Of a DNA stretch of 64,000 nucleotides, positions 50,951 to 63,600 are shown piece by piece. Position numbers and translations under genes: made by a program. Location: the NCBI RefSeq assembly GCF_031457495.1, contig NZ_JAVDWM010000001.1:1724001-1788000 (forward strand), written 5' to 3'. The DNA comes from Sphingopyxis sp. BE259. Lineage in GTDB: Bacteria; Pseudomonadota; Alphaproteobacteria; Sphingomonadales; Sphingomonadaceae. The notes under the pieces are model-generated. The model saw only the letters and a list, made by a program, of their open reading frames with translations. It was not told where the DNA came from and ran no database searches. Positions within the stretch are counted from its first letter, which is position 1, and every line of letters starts with the position of its first letter.

Positions 50951-53133
50951 GACGCGGCTCGCTGGGCCAGGATTTCGTCGCGTGGTCCGTCGGCGACGAT
51001 CCGGCCATTGTCCATGACGATCAGCCGGTCGACCAGTCCCAGCACTGTCATCCGGTGGGTCGCAATAACCATCGTCTGGCTGGCGGGGATCGCGGCTTGC
51101 AGGCGATCGACGAAATGCTTTTCGGTCTGGCTGTCCATCGCCCCGGTCGGTTCGTCGAGGAACAGCAGATGCGCCGGGCTCATCAGCGCGCGGGCAAGAA
51201 CCAGAAAGCTGCGCTGCCCGCCCGACAGGCGCGATCCCCGCTCGCCGATATGAAAATCGAAACCCGCCGTGTCACGGCCCAGAAATTCGTCGGCTCCCGA
51301 CCGGCGGACCGCATCGATGATGCTGGCATCGTCGGCGTCGGTGGCGCCGACCATCAAATTCTCGCGCACCGTGCCGCTGAACAGTTCGGCATCCTGACCG
51401 ACGAAGCGCAACGTCGAACGCAGGTCATGCGGGTCATATTGGCGGCTTTCCAGACCGTCGATGCGATAGCTGCCATCGGTCGGATCATAGAGACCGCACA
51501 GGACACGCCCCAGCGTCGATTTGCCCGATGCGACGCGGCCGATCAGCCCGACGCGTTCGCCGGGTTCGATGATTAGGCTTACCCCCGCCAGCGATTCCCG
51601 GTCGGTATCGGGATAGCGGAAGCCGACATGGTCCAGCTGCAACCGACCGTCGCGGACTTCGGGAGTGATCGAGCGGCTGCCCTTGTCGCGCTCGTCATCC
51701 TGATCCATCAGCTGTTGCAGGCTGTTGAGCGTGACGAACGCCTGCCGTCCGCGCGTCATCAGAAAGGCAAGCTGGCCGACCGGTGCGAGCGAGCGGCTGG
51801 CGAGCATGACGATCGCGATGATTGCGCCCATCGAAATGGTCCCGGCGTTGAACAGATAGAAGCCGCCGATGATCAGCGCGATGCCGGTCGCCTGCTGGCA
51901 CAACGTCGCCAGATTGACCGCGGTCGCGGTCAATTTCCGCATTTCTTCCTGCGTGTAGGCATTCGACGCCGACAGCCGCCGCCATTTGCCGAGCATCCGT
52001 CCCTCGGCGCGGCACGCCTTGACGGTTTCCAGACTGCCGATCGTTTCGACCAGCGTCGTTTGCAACATGCTGGCGTCGACCTGCGCGTCGGCGACCGCGG
52101 CGCTCATCCGCCGCTGCAGCACCCAGCCCATCGCGAGCATGACCACCATCGCGACCATCGGGATGACCGCCAGCCAACCGCCGAGCACGGCGATCAGCGC
52201 GACGAACACCACCAGAAACAGGATGTCGGTTATCAGCACGACCGTGGTCGAGGCAAAGAAATCGCGGACCTGTTCGTAATCGGTCACCCGGCGCGCGAGC
52301 GCGCCGGTGCTGCCGCGCTGGGTCGCCATCGGTAAGTTGAGCACCTTGTCGAGCAGCCGCTGTGACAGGCGGGCGTCGATGCCGCGGCCGACCTCGTCGA
52401 TCAGTCCGGTACGCGCCAGCCGCAGCCCATATTCGACCGCGATGGCAAACAGCGCGCCGAGCGCGAGCATCCACAGGCTGGCCGCCGCCTTGTTCGGAAT
52501 GATGCGGTCATACACATTCATCGTGAACAACGGCATCGCAAAAGCGAGCAGATTGATCAGCAGCGACGCGAACATCACATAGCCGTATTGGCTGCGCTCC
52601 TTCCACACCTCGCTCCAGAACCAGTGCTGCTTTGTCGCCTCGTCCCACGGGCGTTCGCGCGCGGTTTCGCTGGCGGGATCATGGCGCACAATGACGCCCT
52701 GTCCCGAATAGGCGGCTTCAAGCAGGCGGCGGTCGATCTGAATGTCGCTGCTGGCGCCGGGCAGGCGGACCCAGCAGCCGTCGTCGTCCATCGCGGTCAG
52801 CACCAGCGGCCGGTCGTCGGCCAGCAACAGAATGGCGGGGACGTCCTGCGTGTTCCACGCCGCGAGCGGCCGCCGCACGAGATGACAGCGCAGACCGACG
52901 GCGTCGAGCGCGTGATCGAGCTGATCGAGCGGCACCAGGCCGTCATCGTCGAGCGCCAGCCCCTTCTTGACCCGCAGGTCGGAGAAAGGACGCTCGAACA
53001 GCGCGGCAATTGCGGCGACGGCATCGAGCAATTCGTCGCCGTGCGCCGGGGTAGCGCGCCATGCTTCAAAATCTGCCGCGGGCGGAGGTTGGCGCGAACG
53101 CCGCGCGCCGCGGGCGTCTGCTGGATAATTCAT
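50947..53133 (-). CDS. Type I secretion ABC transporter (LapB-like permease/ATPase)
   Basis: This 728-residue inner-membrane exporter has an N-terminal domain of about 140 residues resembling a degenerate C39 peptidase (no catalytic Cys seen), typical of LapB-type exporters that keep their substrates uncut. The transmembrane domain (YGYVMFASLLINLLAFAMPL onward) is followed by an ATPase with Walker A GRVASGKSTLGRV, signature RLSGGQRSFLVLARAL, and Walker B LLFLDEPTGAMD. It is coupled to TolC upstream and the wall hydrolase downstream by ATGA overlaps. Its substrate is almost certainly the giant adhesin upstream. Confidence 0.95.
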   Translation of the reverse strand: MNYPADARGARRSRQPPPAADFEAWRATPAHGDELLDAVAAIAALFERPFSDLRVKKGLALDDDGLVPLDQLDHALDAVGLRCHLVRRPLAAWNTQDVPAILLLADDRPLVLTAMDDDGCWVRLPGASSDIQIDRRLLEAAYSGQGVIVRHDPASETARERPWDEATKQHWFWSEVWKERSQYGYVMFASLLINLLAFAMPLFTMNVYDRIIPNKAAASLWMLALGALFAIAVEYGLRLARTGLIDEVGRGIDARLSQRLLDKVLNLPMATQRGSTGALARRVTDYEQVRDFFASTTVVLITDILFLVVFVALIAVLGGWLAVIPMVAMVVMLAMGWVLQRRMSAAVADAQVDASMLQTTLVETIGSLETVKACRAEGRMLGKWRRLSASNAYTQEEMRKLTATAVNLATLCQQATGIALIIGGFYLFNAGTISMGAIIAIVMLASRSLAPVGQLAFLMTRGRQAFVTLNSLQQLMDQDDERDKGSRSITPEVRDGRLQLDHVGFRYPDTDRESLAGVSLIIEPGERVGLIGRVASGKSTLGRVLCGLYDPTDGSYRIDGLESRQYDPHDLRSTLRFVGQDAELFSGTVRENLMVGATDADDASIIDAVRRSGADEFLGRDTAGFDFHIGERGSRLSGGQRSFLVLARALMSPAHLLFLDEPTGAMDSQTEKHFVDRLQAAIPASQTMVIATHRMTVLGLVDRLIVMDNGRIVADGPRDEILAQRAAS

Positions 53134-54527
53134 GTGGGATCCCGCATCGCTTCCGGATTCATTTCGGGGGTCGGCCCGACCTTGAAGCGTTCACGCGCCT
53201 TGGCGGCGGCCGCGGCAGGCGGCTGGACATCCATCGCGGCGAGCAGGTCGTTGAGGGCCGCGAGCAATTTGAATTCGGAATAGAATTGGGCGAATTTCGC
53301 GGTCTCGGTGCGGACCTGGACGTTATAGCGGGTGTTCTGGGCATCGAGCACGTCGAGCAGCGAGCGGCGACCCACGTTGAACTGGGCGCGGTACGAGCGC
53401 AGCAATTCGTCCGAAACCCGGCTCTGTTCTTCCAGCTCCTTAACCAGCTTGCCCTGCGCGTCCCACGTGTTCCACGCGATCCGGACATCCTCTTCGGCTT
53501 CGCGGACCATCTGGTCCATCCGATAGCGCGCTTCCTTTTCGCGGCGGTACATTTCCTGCACCTTCGACCGTTTGATGCCGCCGTTGAAAATGTCCCAGCG
53601 CAGCACCAGCCCGGCGCGCAGGTCGTTGGTCTCGCCGCGGAAACCGTCGATGTCGTCGCCGATCCGCGCGTTGCCTTCGAGCGCCAGGGTCGGCGACATT
53701 TCGGCCTTCGACTTGCGGACGAGGGCGTGCGCGGCGTCGAGGTCGGCTTGCGCTTCGCGGACCCGCGGATTGCGGTCGCGCGCGCGGGCGAGGGCGTCTT
53801 CCAGCGTCGCTGGAATATTGCCCGCAAGCGACGGCGGCAGCGCGGCGCCATCGACCAGGTCGAGCCCGGTCAGGGTGCGGAACGACGCCGATGTGTTGAC
53901 CAGATCGAGGTTGGCCTCGGTCACCCGCGCGCGGGCGGCCTGCTGGCGTTCTTCGGCCTGCTGCTGATCGGCGATGCTCAGCGATCCCTTGGCCACGCCT
54001 TCGCGCAGGTCGGTCACCAGCTTGCTATGGAAATCTATATTGTCTTCGGACGCTGCGACGATCCGTTGTTGCAACAGATAATCCAGATAATTGCGCGTGA
54101 CCTGCAGGGCGATGAACTGCGAGCGTTCCTCGACGCGGAATGCGGCTCCATCGGTGCGCGCGGCCTGACGCTTGACCTCGTTGCGCCGGACCCCGCCGTC
54201 GAACAGCGTTTGCTCGACGCTTAATCCGCCTTCCATCGGATAAAGCTCGTTATCGGCGATGCCGAGCGCGCGGCGCGTGCTGTTTTCGAGGCGGCGAATA
54301 CCGATCGATCCTTCGACTGATACGCGGGGCGCGAACAGCCGCTGCGCCTGCTCGCGTTCGAATTCGATCGCGGTCTTGTTCTCGACCGCCTGGTTGATTT
54401 CGGGGTTGGTCTGGACCGCGGTTTCGACCGCAGTCTTCAGTTCGATCCGCTGGGCCCAGCCGGCATCGTGGGTGGCGACGAGCGCGGCGGCGGTCAGCAA
54501 CAAGGCTGCGGTACGGAATTTCGGCAT
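53130..54527 (-). CDS. TolC family outer-membrane exit protein
   Basis: This outer-membrane channel of the type I secretion system has 465 residues with a signal peptide (MPKFRTAALLLTAAALVATHDAGWAQ). The family pattern is visible: two repeats of long helices and beta segments, ELKTAVETAVQTNPEINQAVE near the start, GLVLRWDIFNGGIKRSKVQE in the second half, and RAQFNVGRRSLLDVLDAQNTRYN near the end. It lies about 100 bases after the adhesin stop and overlaps the exporter gene (ATGA). Confidence 0.94.
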   Translation of the reverse strand: MPKFRTAALLLTAAALVATHDAGWAQRIELKTAVETAVQTNPEINQAVENKTAIEFEREQAQRLFAPRVSVEGSIGIRRLENSTRRALGIADNELYPMEGGLSVEQTLFDGGVRRNEVKRQAARTDGAAFRVEERSQFIALQVTRNYLDYLLQQRIVAASEDNIDFHSKLVTDLREGVAKGSLSIADQQQAEERQQAARARVTEANLDLVNTSASFRTLTGLDLVDGAALPPSLAGNIPATLEDALARARDRNPRVREAQADLDAAHALVRKSKAEMSPTLALEGNARIGDDIDGFRGETNDLRAGLVLRWDIFNGGIKRSKVQEMYRREKEARYRMDQMVREAEEDVRIAWNTWDAQGKLVKELEEQSRVSDELLRSYRAQFNVGRRSLLDVLDAQNTRYNVQVRTETAKFAQFYSEFKLLAALNDLLAAMDVQPPAAAAAKARERFKVGPTPEMNPEAMRDPT

Positions 54528-54629
54528 CTTTTGTCCCCTGCATGTATCCGGTCGAAGTCGAAGATCCTTCTGCGTGATCCTTCACCTGCGCCGGTGTTTC
54601 ATAATGTCCGACATCCCCGCCGGTTCGGT

Positions 54630-57600
54630 TTAGGCGTGACCGGCCGACGCCATTTGCTCCAGCTGCACCACGACGTGCTGCTGAGCGAGGTCGGCGATGA
54701 ACGAATGGCCCGATGCGCTCTCGCCGAGCATCCCGGTAGTACCGCCGTCGCCCAGCATGATGCGGGCGAGCATAGGTTCGGCAGGAGCCTCGGGACCGAG
54801 CAGTGCGTCGATTTCAACCTGCGGCCCCTCCAACGCGGCCGCGACAATCGTGTCGAGCTCCGCGCCAGCGAGGTCGAGTATCGCTTCCGGCGGCAGCGCC
54901 ATCTGCATCTGCTCGCCCGACGCGGCCGCGGTTGCCGGTTCGGGCGACAGATCGACATCGGTCCCTGCGAGCAGCTGTGCGTAGGTCGGTTCCGGCGCGG
55001 CGGTATCGCCGTCGTCGCTCTGCGCTTCGCGGCGATCATCCTCGTCCATCTGGCGCTGGGTGCCTTCGGGTTCGATCCGGGCGGTGGCCGGTCCGGAGAA
55101 ATATTCGCGGACAAGGCCATCGGCCTTGGCCACGGGCAGGGCCGATGATTGCTCCGCGGCTTCGCTCGACACCCCGACCTGCTGGTTCGAAACCGCGGCC
55201 TCGTCATCGGGCGAGGCTGGCGGTTTCGCCGCCAGCGGGGTCGCCGCCGCAAGCCCGGCGACCAGCATGGCGGTCGAAACGCCCGCGTTGCCGTTGGTCG
55301 CCGCGACCCGCTGCTGATCGGCGAAATTGGTCGCAAAGGCCGCGTCGGCCAGCTTGCCGGTGCTGCCGTCGGCGCGGGTGTACAGGGCCTCGCCCTTGAC
55401 CTGCACCTGTCCGTGCGCGGCGGTATAGGCCTGTCCGTCCGAGGTCAGCGAGATGCTGATGATGCCCTCGCTGATCAGTGAGCGGAATTCACCCGCATCG
55501 GTGACACCGTCGCTGTTGGCATCCTGCCAGATGCCGAACTTCGCGAAATCGGCATCGGCGGCGTCGAGCTTTCCGTCGCCATTGCTGTCATAGGCGGCGG
55601 CCAGACCTTGTAGGTCGGACAGGCCCATTCCGCCGAACACCAGTTCGGCGCCGTTGTTGATCTTGCCATCGCCATTTTTGTCGATCGCCAGCAGCCCGTC
55701 GTCGGCGCCGACCCAGGCGGTAGTTTCGGCAATGCCGTCGCCATTATAGTCAAAGCTGACCCCGGCGGCGTTCGATACGAATTCGACTCCGTCGCCGTCC
55801 AGATCGACCGCGATCGGCGGCGCCAGCGCGGTGATGGTCACCGACAGGTTGGCGGTTGCGGTGTCGCCATCGCGATCGGTGATGACATAATTGAACACCT
55901 CGGTCGCCGTGACCGTGATCGGGCTGGGCGGCTGGTAATTATACTGGCCGGTGGCAAAATTCAGCGTCAGCGTCCCGCCCATCGGGGTGGTGATCGCGTT
56001 CAGCGTGCTCCCGGCAATACTGCCGCCGGTCGACACGTCGATGCTCGATGCGCCGTTCCAGGTGTAGGTCGTCGTGCCGATGGTGATCGACAGCAACCGG
56101 CCACCATCGGCGCCGAAAAAGTCGTTGGCGTCGAGGTCGCCGGACACTGCCGACGGGACGATCACCGACAGCAGGGTCGCCACCAGATCCTCGAAATCAT
56201 CGACCAGGATCGGTTCGTTGTTCGGTGCATTGTTCAGGTCGACGTCGCGCAGTCGCTGGATATTGAGCGGTTGCAGCGGGTTGTTGTCGATGCCGATCGC
56301 GGTAACGTTGACATTGTTGCTGTCGACGAAATTGTTCCACGCCGTCGCGGTCGCGGGCAACAGCGAATTGATGACCATCGGCGGGATGCCGCCGAACTGC
56401 GTTTGCTGGTTCGGGTTGCCATCGCTCAGGAAAAACACCTGATTGCTCGCGCCGGGAATGGTGGTGAAATTGGCCAGCGCGGTCTGGATCGCGCCGGTGT
56501 AGTTGGTGTTGAACCCGATGTCGTCCTGCGACGGCCGGGTGCCACCGGCCAGCGGATTGAGCGAGTCGAGATACGCGTTGGCGGCGGCAGCGGTCGCAAA
56601 GGACTCCGATGCGAACGAGCCGGACGAGAAGATCACGAACTTGATCGTGAGCGCGCCCGAGGCGGCACTGTCCAATTGCGCCAGCGCACTCTGCACGGCA
56701 TCCAGCATCACATTGAGTTCGCCATTGTCGATGCTGTCGCTGAAATCGAGGATGAAGAGCGTGTTCACGTCCTGCATCGGCTGCGATGTCGATCCGGTTT
56801 CGCCCGTGGCGGTCGGCGCGTCATCTTCGATGACAACGCGGATCGCCGACGCGTTGGTCGTCGTCGTGGTGCCGTCGGACACCGAAACAGGGACGAAGAA
56901 GTCCTTGAGATCTTCGAGCGCGACGGTGGGGTGATCGACGGCGCGTGACAGCGTTACAGTGTAGGCGCCGTTCGATGCCAGGGTGACGCGGATGACTTCC
57001 GATCCGCCAACCGAGCCGATCAGGGTGCCGGTGCCGACGCCGGTCCAGGCGACCGGAACGCCACCCGCGGTCAGCACGGCGCCGGGATTGCCGAGCGTGG
57101 CGGTCAACGTCTCGCCAGCATCGGCATCGCCGATGGCCAACGTGCCGCTGAACGTCGTGCTGTTGGTGGTGTCGAGCGTCGCGTTCGGGGCCGTGTCGGG
57201 CAATCCGTTCGGCAGACCTTCTTCCGATACCCTTGCGATTGCGGTGCCGATCGTCGGGGCATCGTTGGTCCCGAACACGGTGATGGTCAGGGTCGAGCCG
57301 ACCGACAGCGAGCCGTCGCTGATCGTATAGGCAAAGCTCTCGGTTAGCGTCTGGCCGCTGTCGAGCGCGTTGACGACGGGTTTGTCCTCGTCGAGCGTGT
57401 AGGTGTAGCTGCCGTTGGCGTTGATCACCAGCGTACCATAGAGGCCGACATATGTCCCCGCCGAGGTGACGGTGATCACCTCCAGATCGGGATCATTGTC
57501 GGCGACGTCGGCAAAGGTGCCGAAGGGCGCGCCGGGGTGCGCGATGTCCTGCAACACATTGCCGGTGGCGCTGGGGTCCGATCCGCTGACGCCGTCGAGC

Positions 57601-60600
57601 ACCCAATTGGTATCGGCACGGGCGATCGGGAAATCATTGGCGCCGGTGATCGAGATGGTGATCGTCGCGATCGACGTGTCCCCGTCGGCGTCGCGCACCG
57701 TATATTGAAAGGTTTCGGTCAGTGTGGTGCTGGAAGTGAGGGCGATGACCGCGGGGTCGTTGGGGTCGAGATCATAACGATAGCTGCCGTTGGCGCCGAT
57801 GACGATCGAGCCATAGTCGCCGGCAAGCGCGGCGCCGATCGTCCCCGAGGTCGGCCCGAACGCCACCCCGATGACGGTCAGGCCGCCGTCGGCCCCGCCA
57901 TTGTCGGCCGATCCGTCCATGCCATTGATGTCGGTGCCGCCGATCCCGGTCAGCACATTGCCGTCGGCGAAAATCTCGCCATCGCGCGACACATTGTCTT
58001 CGTCATGCAAGGCAAGCGGTGCGTCGTCGCGGATCGCGAATTGCCCGGTGATATCGGCGGTCGTGCGCGCGGTGTCGCCGTCGCCGTCGGTGGCGATCGC
58101 GGTCAGCGTGATCAGATTGCTGCCCGACAGGAATTTCGTCTGATCGGGTCCACTGTCGGGCGTGTGCAGGATGGCGCGCGACTGGTCGAAGGTGACGAGG
58201 CCGCCAGGTGCCACCGAGATGCGGAAGACTTCGTGCGCCGAAGTGCGCCCGAAGATGACGCCGCCCTCGATCGACAGGATCACCGCTTCGCCGGTCAGCG
58301 AGTCGATCAACCCGATCGGTCCGGCGGTGATGCCCAGTTCATAGGCCACCGTGCCGGGACCATCGGCGCCGAAATCGGTCGTTGCCGTGAACAATCCCGA
58401 CAGATTGACCGTCGCGTTGGTCGCAAAATCGCTTTCATCGACGGTCAGCGGCGACGCCGTGCCGCCAGCGGTGATCGAGGGGCCGTCGTCGGCAAAGCGG
58501 ATGTTGCCGCCCAGATCGACCGCGACGGTGTCCGAAATGCTGTCGCCGTCGCGATCGACGATCGTCGCGGTGCCGCGCAGTTCGACCAGATTGGCAGCCA
58601 GCGACACCAACTGCGCCGCGTAGTTGCTGGACGAGCCCGGCAACGGATGGTCGATTTCGGCGAATTGGGTCAGCGTGACGACGCCGGTCGCCGGGTTCAC
58701 CGCGATGGAAAAAATGGGCGTGCCGGCCGCGCTGCCGACGATCTCGCCGGAGACAAGGGCCAGCGTGACCGGCACGCCGTTGCTGGTCAGGGCGGAGGTC
58801 GCGGCCGCCGAGCCCAGCGCAAGGGAATAGGTCCAGGTCACCGTGCCCGCGCCTGCGGGGCCGTCGGCACCGAAATTGACCAGTGACGTCGAAAAGGCCG
58901 AAGACAGATCGGCGGTCGCGACGTCGAACGCACTGCCGCGCGTGTCGGCGTCCTGCGTGGTCAGGGTGATCGTGTTGCCGTCGGCATTGATCGCGTCGAT
59001 CGACGGGCCGTCATCCTTGAACACCAGCGTGTTGCCGATCGCGACCAGCGCCGATGCCTGATCGCCGTCACCGTCGGTGACCGTGGCAATCAGCCGGATG
59101 ATGGTCGGCGACAGCGTCACCGGGTCATCGGGGTTGGTCGCGTCGGGATGGCGCAAGGCGCGCAACTGGTCGAGCGTTGCCTGCCCATCGGCGGCGACGG
59201 TCAGCCGGAAGGCGACGATCGACGGTGAATCCTGCAGCCGTCCCTCGACGACATTGCCGATCGCCTGCAGGATGATCTTCGAGCCCGTCGCGACATCGAC
59301 CAGGCCGGTGGCGGTCGTCACTTCGAACGTATAGCTGACCGTGCTGCCAACCTGATCGGCCCCGGTCACGATATTGAACAGGCTTGTGAAATTGGCGGTC
59401 GCGTTGAGCGCCAGATTGGTCTCGTCCACCGTCAGCAGACCCCCAGTCGGCGACAGGGCGGTGATCGACGGGACGTCGTCGGATACCGAAATATTGACGG
59501 TGCCGGCCACCACGTCACCGTCGGCGTCCGTCGCGATCACCTCCAGCGAACCAAGCTCGACAAGATCGTCCAGCGTTGTGTCGGGGTGCAGCGCATAATT
59601 GGATTGCAGCGTGACGGTCACCGTCGCCACATTGCCCGACACGCTGAGGTCGATCACGACAACCGGGTTTTCGTCGGCGTCCCAGCCGATGATCTGATTG
59701 TCGGATTCGAGCGTCCAGCTGAGCCCGCCGTCCAGCATCGAGATGTCGCCAAAACCGATCGACGCGATGGCGTCGGAACCGGGGGTAAAGACGATATTGC
59801 CGCTGCTGGAAACCGGCTGCACCGGCGACGGGGTCGAACCGCTTTCCAGATGCTGATCGTCGACGGTCAGCTGAATCGGGCCGCTGGCGGTCGGCAGTGT
59901 CCCGTCGGCGAGCCGGATTTGCTGCACCGCTGACGACTGGTCGCCGTCGCCGTCGGTGATCGTATAGGTGAAATCGGCGTGGATCGGAAACACGCTGATC
60001 TGCGGCACCGGATCAAAGGTCCAGGCGCCATTCGCCTGGAAGGTGTAGGTGCCGTTGGCGTTGCTGAAGGTCGTGGTGCCAGTTGCGGCAACCGCCACGA
60101 CGGTGCTGCCGATCGTCACCGAAGTTACTGTTGCTCCATCGGCGCCCTGCGTGTCGTTGGTCAGCAGATTGCCAGAAATCGCAGCAGCGTCCTCGGCGAC
60201 GGTGATCGACGGGGCCGACCGCGCGACCGGCACATCGTCGATCACGTCGATGACGATCACATTCTGGGTCACATTCCCGAATGCGTCGGTGACATTGTAG
60301 GTGAAGGTTTCGACCGCAGAGACGAGGTTGGTGCCATTGTTGGCGGTGACGCCATCGACGGTGCTGTTCAACGTGTAGGAATAGGTGCCGTCGGGATTAA
60401 GCGTCAGCGTGCCATGGGTGCCGACGCCATTGCCAGCCAGGCTGAACTCGAACGGACCGGTGCCGCCCGCAACATTGTCGTTGAGGTCGCCGGACACCGT
60501 TTCGGCGTCGCTGTCGGGATTGCTGCCGGTGGCGAGCGCGGCTTCGTTGACCGCCACTTGCACGGCGTCGGCGGACAGTCCCGCGTCGCTCAGGCGAATG

Positions 60601-63600
60601 GTCAGTGTCGTGGTCGATCGGTCGCCGTCACCATCGGCGATCGTATAGACAAAGATGTCTTCGGCGCCATCGGGTGGGACGATGTTCGGGTTGGCAACAT
60701 AGACATAGCTGCCGTCGGCAGCGACGGTGAGCTGGCCATAGAGGCCGGTGATGACCGCGCCGACGCCGCCAATCGCGGGCGCCGACGGGTTCGCACCGAC
60801 CGCGCGCACACCCAATATTTCGGCGCCATCGGCGCCCGCGATGTCATTGGCGAGCAGCCCGCTTGCGGCGTCGACTTCGAGCGTCTGGCCTTCGCCGACG
60901 TCGCCTTCGTCGGCTTCCGCCGCCGGGTTGTCGTCGCGGATCAGCACGTCGAGCGTTGCCGCCGCGACGGTGCCGTCGCTGTCGGTGATCTCGATCGCAA
61001 AGCTCTCGGTCAGCGCGGTATCGGTCGCGCCGCTGTGCAGGAGGCTGTTGTCGGTGAGTTCGTAGCTGTAGTTGATCGTTCCGCCGATGATGTCGCCGCC
61101 CGCGTCGAACACCGGCTCGAAATCGGTGATCGTCAGGATGCCCAGGTCGGTGGTGATCACCAGTCCGGCGACGATCGTTTCGCCCGCCAGCGTGATCGCG
61201 GTCGCACCGTCGGCGGCGCTGAAGGTGAAGCTGCCGGTCTGGGTCAGCGCATCGCTGTCGGGCGACGATCCGTCTGACAGATTGGCTTCCGATACCGTTG
61301 CTTCCGCTCCATCGGGGTTGAGCCCGTTGATGGTGACAATGTCGTCGCGGCCGCGGATGACCACTGTCAGCGTCGCGGTGGCCTCATCGCCGTCGCCATC
61401 GGTGATGACATAATCGAACGTCTCGGTCAGCTCGTCGTCGCCGTCGAGCCCGGCCACGTCGGGGTTTTCGGGATCCAGCGTGTACAGATAGCTGCCGTTC
61501 GCCGCGATTTGCAGCGTGCCATAGGCGCCGAACGTCAGCCCGTTGATGTCACCGCTCTCGCCGCCGAACGCGATAGCTGTGACGCTGGCGCCGTCGGCGC
61601 CCTGCACATCGGCTTCACCATCGGTCGCGTTCGCATCGCTGCCGCCGACGCCGGTCAGGACGTTGCCGTCGGCGGTCGCCGTGCTGCCCGATTGCAGCAG
61701 GTCGAGGTCGTCGATGGCGGTCGGGACATCGTCCTCGACCACGATGCTCAATGTGCCGCTGGCGCTATCGCCGTCCGAATCGGTCACGACGACGCCGAAG
61801 GCTTCAATCACATCGTCGCCGCTGGTCGCGTCGGCGAGAGTGTAGCTGTAGCCGATCGACGTCGCCGTGATGCTGGTGATGGTCAGGGTGCCAAATTCGC
61901 CCGTAATTGTCTGGCCAACTGCCGTCACCGTTTCGCCATTGATGCGGACCGTTCCCACGCCATCGGTGGCGGCGAAGGTGAAGGATCCCTCGGTCGTGGC
62001 GCCGCCGCTGTCGGGCGCCGATCCCGTCGGCAGGCCCGCCTCCGACACCAGCTGGCCGTCGTCGTCGCCGTCCGGCAACTGGATCGTGACGCCGCCGTCA
62101 CCGATCGCGATCCGCAGCGTCGCGGTCGCGGTGTCGCCGTCGCCGTCGGTCAGGCGATAGGTGAAGGTATCGAACACGCCGCCCGGCGTGCCGGGATTGC
62201 GGACATAGCTGTAGCTGCCGTTGCTGTTCAGCGTCAGGACGCCGTAGAGGCCTGCGACGGGCGTTCCCGCGGCGACCGCGGCGCCGGTGCCCGAAACCGA
62301 CGACACGCTGGCGCCATCGGCGCCGGGGGTGTCCCGGCCGCCGTCATTCTCGGCATCGGTGATGACATTGCCCGTGGCGGGGGTGAAACTGCCCGCCGCA
62401 ATGCTGTCGAAATCGGCAACCGCTTCGGGGACATCGTCGATGATATCGATCTCGAAACTGGCCGATACGGTATCGCCATCAAGGTCGGTGATGCCGACGG
62501 TGATCAGTTGCGACGCATTGTCGCCTACCGTGTTGTCGGTCAGCTGAAAGAAATATTCAACCGAATCGGGATTGATCGCGATGATGTAGAACGTGCCGGT
62601 CGCCAGCTCGATCTCCTGACCCTCTTGGGTCACCGCAACGCCATTGATCGTTATCGCGGCGGGGCCGTCACCTGCCGCAAACTGGATCACCCCAGCGGTG
62701 AAGTCGGAGCCGTCGCCCTCGCGCGAGCCCGGGCTTTCGCCATCGCGTTCGGCAAGGCCCGCTTCATCGACAAAGGTGCCATCGTCGCCTGCGCCGGGCA
62801 GGGTCACACTGGGCGCGCGGTCGCCGATCCGGATCGTCAGCGTCGCGGTCGAAACATCGCCATCGCCGTCGGTCAGTTGGTAAGTGAACACGTCGCTGAC
62901 CCCGCCGGGCGTCCCGGCCGAACGGATATAGGCATAGGTGCCATCAGGGGCGATCACCAGGCGGCCATACAATCCCTGCACGGGAGTCGCGGTCGGGCTG
63001 AAAACGGTCGCTGATGCGGCGCGCACGCCGGTGATCAGCGCGCCATCGGCGCCGGGTGTGTCGGCGCCCGCCGCGCCAGTCGCGGTGCCCGCCCCGGTGA
63101 TGACGTTGCCGCTCTGCGGCGCCAGGCTGCCGGGCACCGTATCGTCGATGTCGGCGCGCGCGGTCGGCGCGTCGTCCTCGATCGTCAGCGTCAGCGTCGC
63201 GGTGCCGACGTCGCCATCCTTGTCGGTGACGGTGATCGTCACGGTGTCGGTGGCGGTGGGGTTGGTGCTGTTGTCGGTCAGCGTGTAGCTGTAACCGATC
63301 AGGCCCGGGGTGATGCTGGTGATCGTGACCTGGCCCAGCGGGGTTGCGATGACCTGGCCGACGGTGGTGACGACCGTCCCGTTGACTGCGACGACGACCG
63401 GCTGGTCCAGCGCGGCGATCTGGATCGTGCCGCTGGTCGATTCGCGCGGCGAGGCCGGATCGGTCCCGGCAGGCTCGGCGCCGCGCGCGGCCAGCGCCGC
63501 TTCGGACACCACCGCAGTCGCCGCGGTAACCCCGACGGTCTGGTCGGGGGTGGTGATCAGGATTCTGGGCTTGTCGTCCGGCGCGTTGGGAATGACTTCC

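Noticed and set aside
57537..58886. A long plus-strand frame (449 codons) and others (e.g. 61509-63014) opposite the adhesin repeats
   Set aside because: Repetitive VCBS coding sequence leaves long antisense frames; these show no domain, start signal or sensible composition.
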